This document shows, one piece after another, positions 22,121 to 28,897 of a stretch of DNA of 43,462 nucleotides. Made by a program: the position numbers and the translations under genes. Numbering within the stretch: the first letter of the stretch is position 1; each line of letters starts with the position of its first letter. The notes below the pieces were generated by a model that saw only the letters and a program-made list of their open reading frames with translations, was not told where the DNA came from and made no database searches. This stretch comes from a virus, in the IMG/VR virus record IMGVR_UViG_3300047560_001269, positions 1-43,462 of that record. The stretch is one strand, 5' to 3'.

Positions 22121-23235
22121 TGGATAAATCAGCTGAAAAACTAAAATCACTGATTAAAGGAAAAGTCAAGGACCGTCCCACTTTTGGGACGGATCCTAAC
22201 GATCCATGGTCAGTTAAATCAAATGTCAATGAATCTGGTGAACTTGACAAATACTTGAAATACAAAGGTATTGATCCTACACGTTTAAGCAGAGAAGCTA
22301 AATTATCTCATGCGAAAAGTAGTTTATTTTCAAAATGGAAATCCGACCGCAAATTCAACGAAGAAACTGTCATATCTGAAGATGAACTTCTTAATGCATA
22401 TCTGAAAACGAAAGGTTTGAATCCAAAGACTGCAAGTAAAATTTCTAAAATCTCAGCTTCGAAGACTGGTGATTTTGAGAAGTGGAAGAGAGATCATGCT
22501 AGGGGTGGTAGACTTCCTGTTCCACCAAAAACAGAACAAGTTACATACCAAAGTTCTCCCACACTAAAAAGACAGAGAGTGCTGGATAGAGCCTTTAAGA
22601 AATCAAGACCAATTCGTATAGCTGGACCAGATATGCATAAAAATCTGCATAAAGGTACCACACATTTTGAAGAGGTTGATAAAAAAGATACCATCACAAT
22701 GGATATTCCATTGTTAATTCGTATGCTTGAGTTATCCCGCGAAGACATTAAAACTGATGCCGAGTTGCACAGAGTTGTTGAGAAACTTATAGAAATCAGA
22801 AACAAGGGAACTCTGACCATGGATGACTATGAGTTTGTTTCTAAACTAAAAGAATCTTTACAATTGGAAGATGTATATCAAGATTCATTTGCAGCTACTC
22901 AGACTACAGGTCCAGAGATAATGAATTCTGATGACACCAGTAAGAATGCTTCAGACTCTATTTCTAGAAAAGCGAAGTTAATTAAGAGTATAGTCAAGAA
23001 AGGTGTTGTTAAAGAAGACCTTTATGATCATGAGAAAGAAGATAAGTCCGTTTCGACTCCAGGAAAACCAAAAGTGGTAAAAGACATAAATCGTCCTTTA
23101 GCTGCGGCTGTAGTTACTGGTGGAAAAACTTTAACAGGTCAAGGCAGAGATGATATCGAATTGGATCCCATGATGAGGCATCGTCCTGCATCACAGGATG
23201 TAATCAAAAGTAACAAGACCAATAACAATAAATAG
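22120..23235 (+). CDS. head-associated protein with an internal tandem repeat
   Basis: A 371-residue Lys-rich protein. Residues about 42-79 (starting ELDKYLKYKGIDP) and about 88-128 (starting ELLNAYLKTKGLNP) are a duplicated helical unit, each ending in a KWK basic motif. A middle helical segment DIPLLIRMLELSREDIKTD with DAELHRVVEKLIEI occurs in marine T4-like head clusters. The C-terminus is disordered. A GC-rich hairpin (22173-22192) lies near the 5' end of the gene. The role is probably a prohead core or internal protein; enzymatic motifs are absent. Confidence 0.55.
   Translation: MDKSAEKLKSLIKGKVKDRPTFGTDPNDPWSVKSNVNESGELDKYLKYKGIDPTRLSREAKLSHAKSSLFSKWKSDRKFNEETVISEDELLNAYLKTKGLNPKTASKISKISASKTGDFEKWKRDHARGGRLPVPPKTEQVTYQSSPTLKRQRVLDRAFKKSRPIRIAGPDMHKNLHKGTTHFEEVDKKDTITMDIPLLIRMLELSREDIKTDAELHRVVEKLIEIRNKGTLTMDDYEFVSKLKESLQLEDVYQDSFAATQTTGPEIMNSDDTSKNASDSISRKAKLIKSIVKKGVVKEDLYDHEKEDKSVSTPGKPKVVKDINRPLAAAVVTGGKTLTGQGRDDIELDPMMRHRPASQDVIKSNKTNNNK
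22173..22192 (+). repeat. intragenic 8-bp GC-rich hairpin
   Basis: ccgtccca (22173-22180) pairs perfectly with tgggacgg (22185-22192) around cttt, and the flanking agga/tcct extend it with a one-base bulge. It sits about 50 bases into the head-associated gene that starts at 22120. No T-run follows, and the reading frame is open through it. Confidence 0.6.
23227..23234 (+). promoter_or_regulatory. possible T4-like late promoter box AATAAATA
   Basis: AATAAATA fits the NATAAATA late motif and lies 34 bases before the structural gene at 23269, overlapping the stop codon of the preceding gene. The spacing resembles the other boxes at 11543 and 17687. Confidence 0.45.
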
Positions 23236-23268
23236 TAATACAAACTTATAAGTTTTAGGAGAAATAAA

Positions 23269-23853
23269 ATGCCATCTTGGGGTAATACCGACTCACTTGC
23301 GGATAAACCACACTTTCCTTTTGAAAGACAGGTTCGTCCTTTCGCTTCATTCGTTACTGCTAACACTACCAGCGCAGGCAACACCATTGTATTCACTGGT
23401 GTGAACTCGGCTACTGCTGCCAACGTTGGTGTTGTTGCTGGAATGTATGTTTATTGTGCTAATGTATCAACTACTGGTGAACAGGAGTTCTTTGTATCAA
23501 ATAACGTTGTAAGATCAGTAAGTGGAAATACCATTACACTGTCAAATAATGTTTTTGGTTCAATTGCATCTGGTACAACCGTAGATATTGGTGTCGCAAT
23601 CCAATATAATTCAAATGTTGCAAACACATACTTTGCCGACACCGTTCTTGTATCAACTACTCGTATGGCCAACACTGTTGGTTTTGCAAATACTGAAACC
23701 AGTCATCCAGGTTGGGTATATGTACAAACTGGAACTGGTGGTCGTGCAGGTCGTGTCCAAACTGAAGTTCTTGTTGCTCTTGCGAACACTGCTACTGCAA
23801 ATGTTCTTTCAGGTAACACAAGTAACTCACAAGTCTACTACGCTGGACTATAA
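23269..23853 (+). CDS. virion structural protein, Thr/Val/Asn-rich
   Basis: A 194-residue beta-rich protein with a good TAGGAGAAAT ribosome-binding site. It starts MPSWGNTDSLADKPHFP and ends with HPGWVYVQTGTGGRAGR and a QTEVLVAL strand, a pattern of a small structural protein widespread in marine T4-like phages. The body is rich in Thr, Val, Asn and Ser with short repeated strands. It has no enzymatic motifs. A late-type promoter lies upstream and a stem-loop directly downstream, so it may be a separately regulated, abundant virion protein. Exact place in the particle is unknown. Confidence 0.65.
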   Translation: MPSWGNTDSLADKPHFPFERQVRPFASFVTANTTSAGNTIVFTGVNSATAANVGVVAGMYVYCANVSTTGEQEFFVSNNVVRSVSGNTITLSNNVFGSIASGTTVDIGVAIQYNSNVANTYFADTVLVSTTRMANTVGFANTETSHPGWVYVQTGTGGRAGRVQTEVLVALANTATANVLSGNTSNSQVYYAGL

Positions 23854-23856
23854 TAT

Positions 23857-23876
23857 AGGGGGATTTATTTCCCCCT
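23857..23876 (+). terminator. stem-loop after structural gene
   Basis: aggggga (23857-23863) pairs with tccccct (23870-23876) around a six-base loop, directly after the stop codon. It is not followed by a clear T-run, so it may be a weak terminator or an mRNA-stabilising hairpin. Confidence 0.5.
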
Positions 23877-23882
23877 TACATT

Positions 23883-24266
23883 ATGCAAAATCTAACTGAA
23901 GACAACTTTCTGATATATGCAATGAAGTGCTATAATGCGCCTCATTGCATTATGTCGGAGTTTGAAAGTGACATCAAGAGAACTAAATATCTAAAGAGAT
24001 TGTTTCGTAGATATAAAGTAACAAAAATATTAAAAGAAAGACTAATACTCAATCATATAATTCTATTAAATAATGTTTTTGGTCCTGTACCAACATCAAG
24101 AATATTATTTTATAAAATTGATGAACGCGACTATGATATTCTAAAAACGTTCTTAGAATATCTGGATATAATGCCAGAAGAGGTCAGAGGCATTAGAGGT
24201 AAGATCATACACACTTCTGATATTCCCTTAGATAATAACATCGCAGAGATACTGTTAAAGATATGA
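23883..24266 (+). CDS. conserved phage hypothetical protein, 127 aa
   Basis: A 127-residue helical protein with no cysteine motif. LTEDNFLIYAMKCYNAPHC at the start, LKRLFRRY in the middle and LILNHIILLNNVFG followed by RILFYKI are features of a conserved small-protein family of T4-like marine phages found near head genes. Function is unknown; the basic middle helix may contact nucleic acid or a partner protein. It follows the stem-loop after the structural gene and overlaps the next gene by four bases. Confidence 0.6.
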   Translation: MQNLTEDNFLIYAMKCYNAPHCIMSEFESDIKRTKYLKRLFRRYKVTKILKERLILNHIILLNNVFGPVPTSRILFYKIDERDYDILKTFLEYLDIMPEEVRGIRGKIIHTSDIPLDNNIAEILLKI

Positions 24267-24661
24267 AAACATTCAAACAATTCCTAGAAGAAATGAAAAA
24301 CCCTTGCTGGAAGGGTTATAAAGCATACGGAATGAAAAAGAAGGGTGGAAAAACCGTTCCTAATTGTGTCAAAGAAGAAACTCAATTAGATGAAAAGTCT
24401 GCTGCATGGCAACGTAAAGAGGGAAAGAACCCAGAAGGCGGTCTCAACAGAAAGGGTATTGCATCCTATCGTAGAGAGAATCCAGGTTCTAAGTTAAGTA
24501 TGGCAGTAACTACTCCACCATCTAAACTAAAGAAGGACAGTAAAGCCGCAAAACGCAGAAAGTCATTTTGTGCAAGAATGGGTGGTATGCCTGGTCCAAT
24601 GAAGGATGAAAAGGGTAGACCAACCAGAAAGGCATTATCACTAAGAAAGTGGAATTGCTAA
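24263..24661 (+). CDS. basic internal head protein with capsid-targeting sequence
   Basis: A 132-residue, strongly basic protein beginning MKTFKQFLEE, nearly the same as the T4 internal-protein leader MKTYQEFIAE with Glu at position 10. Then come a CWKGYKAYGMKKKGG segment and, at the C-terminus, a conserved SFCARMGGMPGP block ending ALSLRKWNC. It may be packaged with DNA in the capsid after leader removal by the prohead protease; a second LDE site lies near residue 44. ATGA-type overlap with the preceding gene and TAATG overlap with the next. Confidence 0.65.
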   Translation: MKTFKQFLEEMKNPCWKGYKAYGMKKKGGKTVPNCVKEETQLDEKSAAWQRKEGKNPEGGLNRKGIASYRRENPGSKLSMAVTTPPSKLKKDSKAAKRRKSFCARMGGMPGPMKDEKGRPTRKALSLRKWNC

Positions 24662-24852
24662 TGAAATCATTCAAACAATTTATAAATGAAGATGGAATGG
24701 GTGGCGGAGCAATTGCCGCTGGCCCAACCAACGTAGTTGGTAGTGGTGCAATTGCTGGTAGCGGGGGAAAAGGCGGTGAACCAGGCGTTCATATGAAAAA
24801 GAGAAAAAACAGTCCGGTGATGGGATATATTAGACGGAGAAAAACTGTATGA
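24661..24852 (+). CDS. small internal head protein with capsid-targeting sequence
   Basis: The 63-residue product is read from the ATG at 24661 rather than an upstream in-frame ATG, because it then starts MKSFKQFINE, again with Glu at position 10 as in T4 internal proteins. The rest is Gly/Ala-rich and ends in a strongly basic tail (KKRKNSP, RRRKTV). After cleavage a peptide of about 53 residues would remain. It overlaps the previous gene by one base and the endolysin gene by four bases. Confidence 0.62.
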   Translation: MKSFKQFINEDGMGGGAIAAGPTNVVGSGAIAGSGGKGGEPGVHMKKRKNSPVMGYIRRRKTV

Positions 24853-25463
24853 TTTTAAATGATTCGTTATTGTCTAGTATGTTAACACGAAACAAAAATG
24901 TATCATCGTTAACAGAAATATTCAATGAGTTGTTTTCAAAATATGAAATAAACACAATAAACAGAATCTCTGGATTCTTGGCACAATGTGGTCATGAATC
25001 CAATGATTTTACTGTGTTAAAGGAAAACTTGAATTACTCTGCTGATGGTTTAAATAAAGTTTTCCCAAAGTATTTCAAGAATGCTGGACGAAATGCAAAT
25101 GACTATGCAAGAAATCCAGAGAAGATTGCTAATGTGGTATATGCTAATAGAATGGGTAATGGTGACACATCCTCTGGTGACGGATGGAAATACAGAGGTC
25201 GTGGTGCCATACAATTAACTGGTAAGGATAATTATTCTAGTTTTGCAAAGTATATTGGTAAATCTCTAGATGAAACTGTATCTTATTGTGAAACATTACA
25301 GGGTGCAGTAGAGTCTGCATGTTGGTTTTGGAAAACCAGAAATTTAAATGAGACTTGTGACAAAGATGATATCGTCACAATGACCAAAAAGATTAATGGC
25401 GGAACGATAGGGTTAGAAGACAGAAAGAAACATTACAATAACAATAAAAAAATTCTTGGTTAA
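24849..25463 (+). CDS. endolysin, GH19 chitinase-like lysozyme
   Basis: A 204-residue glycoside hydrolase family 19 protein that would cut the glycan strands of peptidoglycan. ISGFLAQCGHES provides the catalytic acid (E50) and LKENLNYSADGL the second catalytic Glu (E59); VYANRMGNGDTSSGDGWKY and RGRGAIQLTGKDNY are the conserved substrate-binding blocks. No signal peptide, so release needs a holin. It is the first gene of a lysis cassette, directly before the spanin genes, and overlaps the small head protein gene by four bases. Confidence 0.92.
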   Translation: MILNDSLLSSMLTRNKNVSSLTEIFNELFSKYEINTINRISGFLAQCGHESNDFTVLKENLNYSADGLNKVFPKYFKNAGRNANDYARNPEKIANVVYANRMGNGDTSSGDGWKYRGRGAIQLTGKDNYSSFAKYIGKSLDETVSYCETLQGAVESACWFWKTRNLNETCDKDDIVTMTKKINGGTIGLEDRKKHYNNNKKILG

Positions 25464-25465
25464 TT

Positions 25466-25963
25466 ATGTTTATTATACAACTGATACTAGAGAAGGTTTA
25501 TGAGTTTATCGTAAGCAATTTATTATCTCTAGGTTCTCTCGGTTTAGTATTCTCTTTTGTGGCAAAGTTTATACCCCAAGTATGGCCGTATAAACGTCCG
25601 ATACAGATTGCATCAGTTATTATATTGTTGGTTGGTTCATACCTTCAAGGTGGTATCAACAAAGAAAAAGAATTTCAACAGAAAATTGTTGAAATGCAAA
25701 TTAAATTAGATGAAGCTGAAAAGTATTCCAAACAAGAAAGTTCTAGAGTGGAAGAAGAAGTCAATAAGAGACTTAGTGAAATAAAGGGAAAAGTAAATGA
25801 AACTAAAAAACAGATTGACAAACACAAAACTGTTATTGATTCTGAGTGTAAGTTATCTGATGTTGCAAGGATGCTCTACAACCGTTCCGTTAACAATGAA
25901 GTTTCCCGAGGCACCGAAGAGTCTAATGACTCCTCCACCTCAACTAGAACCGTTAAAAAGTAA
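25466..25963 (+). CDS. Rz: inner-membrane spanin (Rz-like)
   Basis: A 165-residue protein with two hydrophobic stretches (about 14-36 and 46-63), then a charged coiled coil (about 66-125) and a Ser/Thr-rich tail. This resembles lambda Rz, which spans the periplasm and pairs with Rz1 to fuse inner and outer membranes, although Rz usually has only one membrane segment. The o-spanin gene lies mostly inside its 3' end in another frame, the classic Rz/Rz1 nesting. It follows the endolysin by two bases. Confidence 0.75.
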   Translation: MFIIQLILEKVYEFIVSNLLSLGSLGLVFSFVAKFIPQVWPYKRPIQIASVIILLVGSYLQGGINKEKEFQQKIVEMQIKLDEAEKYSKQESSRVEEEVNKRLSEIKGKVNETKKQIDKHKTVIDSECKLSDVARMLYNRSVNNEVSRGTEESNDSSTSTRTVKK

Positions 25964-26090
25964 TAATGTTAGTGACTTGTTATATAATGCTAATGACAAC
26001 TATGGAAAATATTATGAGTTAAAACAAAAGTATCTTGCCTGGCAGGAATGGTATAAATCACAGAAACAAATATACAGTGATATAAAATAA
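25797..26090 (+). CDS. Rz1: outer-membrane spanin lipoprotein (Rz1-like), nested
   Basis: A 97-residue lipoprotein. The signal peptide KLLLILSVSYLMLQGC has a lipobox LQGC (C26) for lipidation, followed by a Pro-rich segment (FPEAPKSLMTPPPQLEPL), typical of Rz1. It begins inside the i-spanin gene in the +1 frame relative to it and ends 127 bases beyond it. Together they form a two-component spanin for the last step of lysis of a Gram-negative host. The unusually long C-terminal part holds a helical, aromatic segment. Confidence 0.85.
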   Translation: MKLKNRLTNTKLLLILSVSYLMLQGCSTTVPLTMKFPEAPKSLMTPPPQLEPLKSNNVSDLLYNANDNYGKYYELKQKYLAWQEWYKSQKQIYSDIK

Positions 26091-26431
26091 TGGAACTGCC
26101 AGAGAATATACAGGTTAATAGTATGTTTTTGATGTATTTGGTATTGGTTATAGTTTTACTTGTTTTTGTTCGATTTTTGCTAAGAATTGATCATGATAAA
26201 AAAGTAACATATAGTTTAATGGACTTAATTGTTGATGATGGTAAGATCCAAGAAAGAAAGGTCACCAGACTAGGTACATGGATAGTTTCTACTTGGGGGT
26301 TTGTTTACTTAATAATTGAAAACAAATTGGACGAGTGGTATTTTGTAGGATATATGGGTGTTTGGGTTGCAAATGCCATTCTCGGAAAAATTAAATCAGT
26401 AAACGACAACCAGGAAGATACAAATGCCTGA
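26090..26431 (+). CDS. membrane protein, holin candidate
   Basis: A 113-residue protein with an N-terminal membrane segment (about 12-31) and two further hydrophobic stretches (about 63-79 and 86-98) separated by charged loops. Its place directly after the spanins (TAATG overlap) and size suit a holin, which forms inner-membrane lesions that free the endolysin. No holin family signature was recognised, so the call rests on topology and context. Overlaps the next gene by eight bases. Confidence 0.5.
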   Translation: MELPENIQVNSMFLMYLVLVIVLLVFVRFLLRIDHDKKVTYSLMDLIVDDGKIQERKVTRLGTWIVSTWGFVYLIIENKLDEWYFVGYMGVWVANAILGKIKSVNDNQEDTNA

Positions 26432-26840
26432 TGATCTAACTCAAGTTAAAGTTGATGTGGGTGTCTTGAAATCCCAAACCGCAACATTAACTACCCTGTG
26501 TGAAAAAATGGACAGGGTAATCGAAAAAATAGTTTCACAACAGGAAAAGTATATCTCACAGGTCTACGATGACATGGAAAAAAGACGACAGGAAAAAAAC
26601 GAGGAACTCAAAGAAGTTAATAAGAGAATCGATACTGTCATTGATAAAGTTGAATTGACCGAGCGCCGCATCATGGACGAGATCCGTGACCTTAGGCAAC
26701 AAATAACCAAGAGTAACGAAAAGGAAGAACAGGCCATCCATAAGTTAAACGAATGGAAGTGGACCATAGCCGGTGGAATTATTGTAATTTCATGGTTGAT
26801 TTCTCACGTGGATTTTGATACAATAGCCAAACTGTTTTAA
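26424..26840 (+). CDS. coiled-coil, tail-anchored membrane protein of the lysis cassette
   Basis: A 138-residue protein made of a long charged coiled coil (about 5-108) and one C-terminal membrane helix (WTIAGGIIVISWLISHV). The layout is that of XhlA/hemolysin-like and related lysis-associated proteins, which anchor at the membrane with the coiled coil on one side. It may be a holin partner, an antiholin or a second spanin-like bridge. It is the last gene before primase. GC content and codon use in the gene look less AT-rich than the neighbours. Confidence 0.5.
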   Translation: MPDDLTQVKVDVGVLKSQTATLTTLCEKMDRVIEKIVSQQEKYISQVYDDMEKRRQEKNEELKEVNKRIDTVIDKVELTERRIMDEIRDLRQQITKSNEKEEQAIHKLNEWKWTIAGGIIVISWLISHVDFDTIAKLF

Positions 26841-26858
26841 CAACCAATCATTTTCGTC

Positions 26859-27875
26859 ATGAGTGTATATCTTGATCGCAGTTACCTGATGCAGGTTTCT
26901 CCTAAACTTGTCCGTTTCTCACAGAAAAAGGAAGACCTCTACAACTTTAGATGCCCCATCTGCGGAGACTCGCAGAAGAACAAGACCAGGTGTCGAGGAT
27001 ACGTTTATCGTAAGAAGAACGACTACTTCTATAGGTGTCACAATTGTGGCGCCTCCTTGACATTCTATCAGTTCCTGGATAAAGTCGATCCAGATCTTGT
27101 CAGACAATATGCTCTAGACAGATATAAGAATGGTGAAACGGGAACACATAATTACCCTAAACCAGACTTTAATGAATTCAAATCAAAGCCTGTCTTTAAA
27201 AACAAGACTAAGATTAATCTCGATTCGATTGATCAGTTACCTGAAGATCATTTTGCAAAAGTATATTGTAAAAATAGATTAATACCTTCAGAAAAACTTA
27301 AAAATCTGTATTACACCTCCGATTTTAAGAAGTTTGTCTCTGAAATTGGTGTTAAAAAGGATAAATTGGTTGACGGTGACCATCGACTTGTGATACCATT
27401 CTACGACAAAGACGGTAATTTAATTGCCTGTCAAGGCCGTGCTCTTGGCGAATCCAAGATGAGATACATAACTGTGAAACTGCAAGATGAAGGACATAAG
27501 TTCTTCGGTCTTGATACTGTGAATGAAGAAGAAACAATCTATGTTGTAGAAGGACCTATCGATTCATTATTCTTAAACAATGCAATCGCAACCGCAGATT
27601 CAAATCTAACCTCAGCAACAGAGGCATTTGATAAATCAAAATTTGTTTTGGTGTTTGATAATGAACCAAGAAACAAAGAAATTGCCAGTCTAATGGAAAA
27701 GGCCATTGATAACCACTTCAGTGTTGTTATCTGGCCTGATATGATCACTAAGAAAGATATTAATGAAATGGTATTGGATGGATTATCACCTGATGACATT
27801 CAAGATATTATAGAAAGGAACACATTTGTTAATTTAAGAGCGAAGATGGAATTTATTAATTGGAAGAAAGTATGA
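26859..27875 (+). CDS. 61: DNA primase gp61 (zinc-binding TOPRIM primase)
   Basis: A 338-residue primase. The N-terminal zinc ribbon has C32/C35 (CPIC) and C60/C63 (CHNC), used to recognise priming sites. The TOPRIM catalytic domain shows a YVVEGPIDSLFL strand (E231, D235) and VLVFDNEPRN (D267), matching T4 gp61 in size (about 340). It makes RNA primers for lagging-strand synthesis with gp41 helicase, although here it is separated from the helicase gene by 16 kb. Its stop overlaps the ThyX start (ATGA). Confidence 0.93.
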   Translation: MSVYLDRSYLMQVSPKLVRFSQKKEDLYNFRCPICGDSQKNKTRCRGYVYRKKNDYFYRCHNCGASLTFYQFLDKVDPDLVRQYALDRYKNGETGTHNYPKPDFNEFKSKPVFKNKTKINLDSIDQLPEDHFAKVYCKNRLIPSEKLKNLYYTSDFKKFVSEIGVKKDKLVDGDHRLVIPFYDKDGNLIACQGRALGESKMRYITVKLQDEGHKFFGLDTVNEEETIYVVEGPIDSLFLNNAIATADSNLTSATEAFDKSKFVLVFDNEPRNKEIASLMEKAIDNHFSVVIWPDMITKKDINEMVLDGLSPDDIQDIIERNTFVNLRAKMEFINWKKV

Positions 27876-28525
27876 AAGTAACATTGAAATCATTTACACA
27901 CGATGCTGAAGGTGGTCGTAATTTATTAGAACAAATCGCGTATGTCGCAAGGGTATCAAACCCATCAAATCAAAATAATGATCAAACTGCTGAGAAACTT
28001 GTAAATTATCTAGTCAAACATAAACACTGGTCTCCACTTGAAATGGTAGACGCAACCCTAGAAATTGAAACTACTAGAGATATCGCAAGACAAATCCTTA
28101 GACACCGTTCATTTGTATTTCAAGAATTCAGTCAGAGATATGCAGATCCTACTAAGGATTTGGGATTTGTAACTAGAGATGCTAGATTGCAAGATCCAAA
28201 GAACCGTCAGAATAGTATAGAAATACCAAACCTCCCACTCCAAGAACAATGGGAGACGCAACAAAAAATCATTACGAATGCTGCACAGGTTGCATATAAA
28301 TGGGCTATTGTTAATGGTATTGCAAAAGAACAAGCGAGAGCAGTTCTACCAGAAGGTCTAACAGTATCAAGAATGTATATGAAAGGATCTATTCGTTCTT
28401 GGATTCACTATATACAAATACGTTCTGGAATAGAGACTCAAAAAGAACACCGTGAAGTTGCAATTGCATGTGCAGAAGCAATTGAACCTATTTTCCCAAT
28501 GATTAAGGAGTTTGTAAATGAATAG
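27872..28525 (+). CDS. thyX: flavin-dependent thymidylate synthase ThyX
   Basis: 217 residues. The ThyX signature RHRx7S is present as RHRSFVFQEFS (R77-S87), followed by QRY. ThyX converts dUMP to dTMP using FAD, methylene-THF and NADPH. A TTG at 27860 could extend the frame by four residues, but the ATG at 27872, overlapping the primase stop as ATGA, is preferred. It supplies thymidylate for replication together with the ribonucleotide reductase genes downstream. The C-terminal QIRSG, followed by HREVA, is the usual substrate-binding end. Confidence 0.95.
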   Translation: MKVTLKSFTHDAEGGRNLLEQIAYVARVSNPSNQNNDQTAEKLVNYLVKHKHWSPLEMVDATLEIETTRDIARQILRHRSFVFQEFSQRYADPTKDLGFVTRDARLQDPKNRQNSIEIPNLPLQEQWETQQKIITNAAQVAYKWAIVNGIAKEQARAVLPEGLTVSRMYMKGSIRSWIHYIQIRSGIETQKEHREVAIACAEAIEPIFPMIKEFVNE

Positions 28526-28877
28526 TCATGATGATGTAAAAGTTTTTATGGAGGCCTGTGGTCAAACTGAAACAGGGTTTGGTGAACAATCCAATCTATA
28601 TTGGAACTTAATCAAAGAAGAATTTGATGAACTATATGAAGCTCTCTGCAATAAGGACCTTGTTGAAGTTGCAGATGCTTGTGCTGATCTTAAATGGGTA
28701 ATCGAGGGTCTAGAACACACTCTAAATATTCCGCAACAGGAAGTCTGGGATGAAGTCGCAAGAAGCAATCTGCAAAAGGTAGATCCAATTACAGGAAAGG
28801 TTCTTAAGAGAGCAGACGGAAAGGTTATGAAGCCTGAAGGATGGACACCACCAGATATTAAATCAATTTTTGAATAA
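28518..28877 (+). CDS. MazG-like nucleotide pyrophosphohydrolase
   Basis: 119 residues of the all-alpha NTP pyrophosphohydrolase fold: the first metal helix EEFDELYEAL (E34, E35, E38) and the second VEVADACADLKWVIEG (E50, D53). The C-terminal NLQKVDP and GKVMKPEGW region is common in phage and bacterial dCTPase/MazG-like enzymes, which hydrolyse nucleoside triphosphates to monophosphates. In T4-like phages such enzymes help adjust dNTP pools or the host stringent response. Overlaps ThyX by eight bases, fitting a nucleotide-metabolism operon. Confidence 0.85.
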   Translation: MNSHDDVKVFMEACGQTETGFGEQSNLYWNLIKEEFDELYEALCNKDLVEVADACADLKWVIEGLEHTLNIPQQEVWDEVARSNLQKVDPITGKVLKRADGKVMKPEGWTPPDIKSIFE

Positions 28878-28897
28878 TAATAAGAAGCGAGAGAAAA

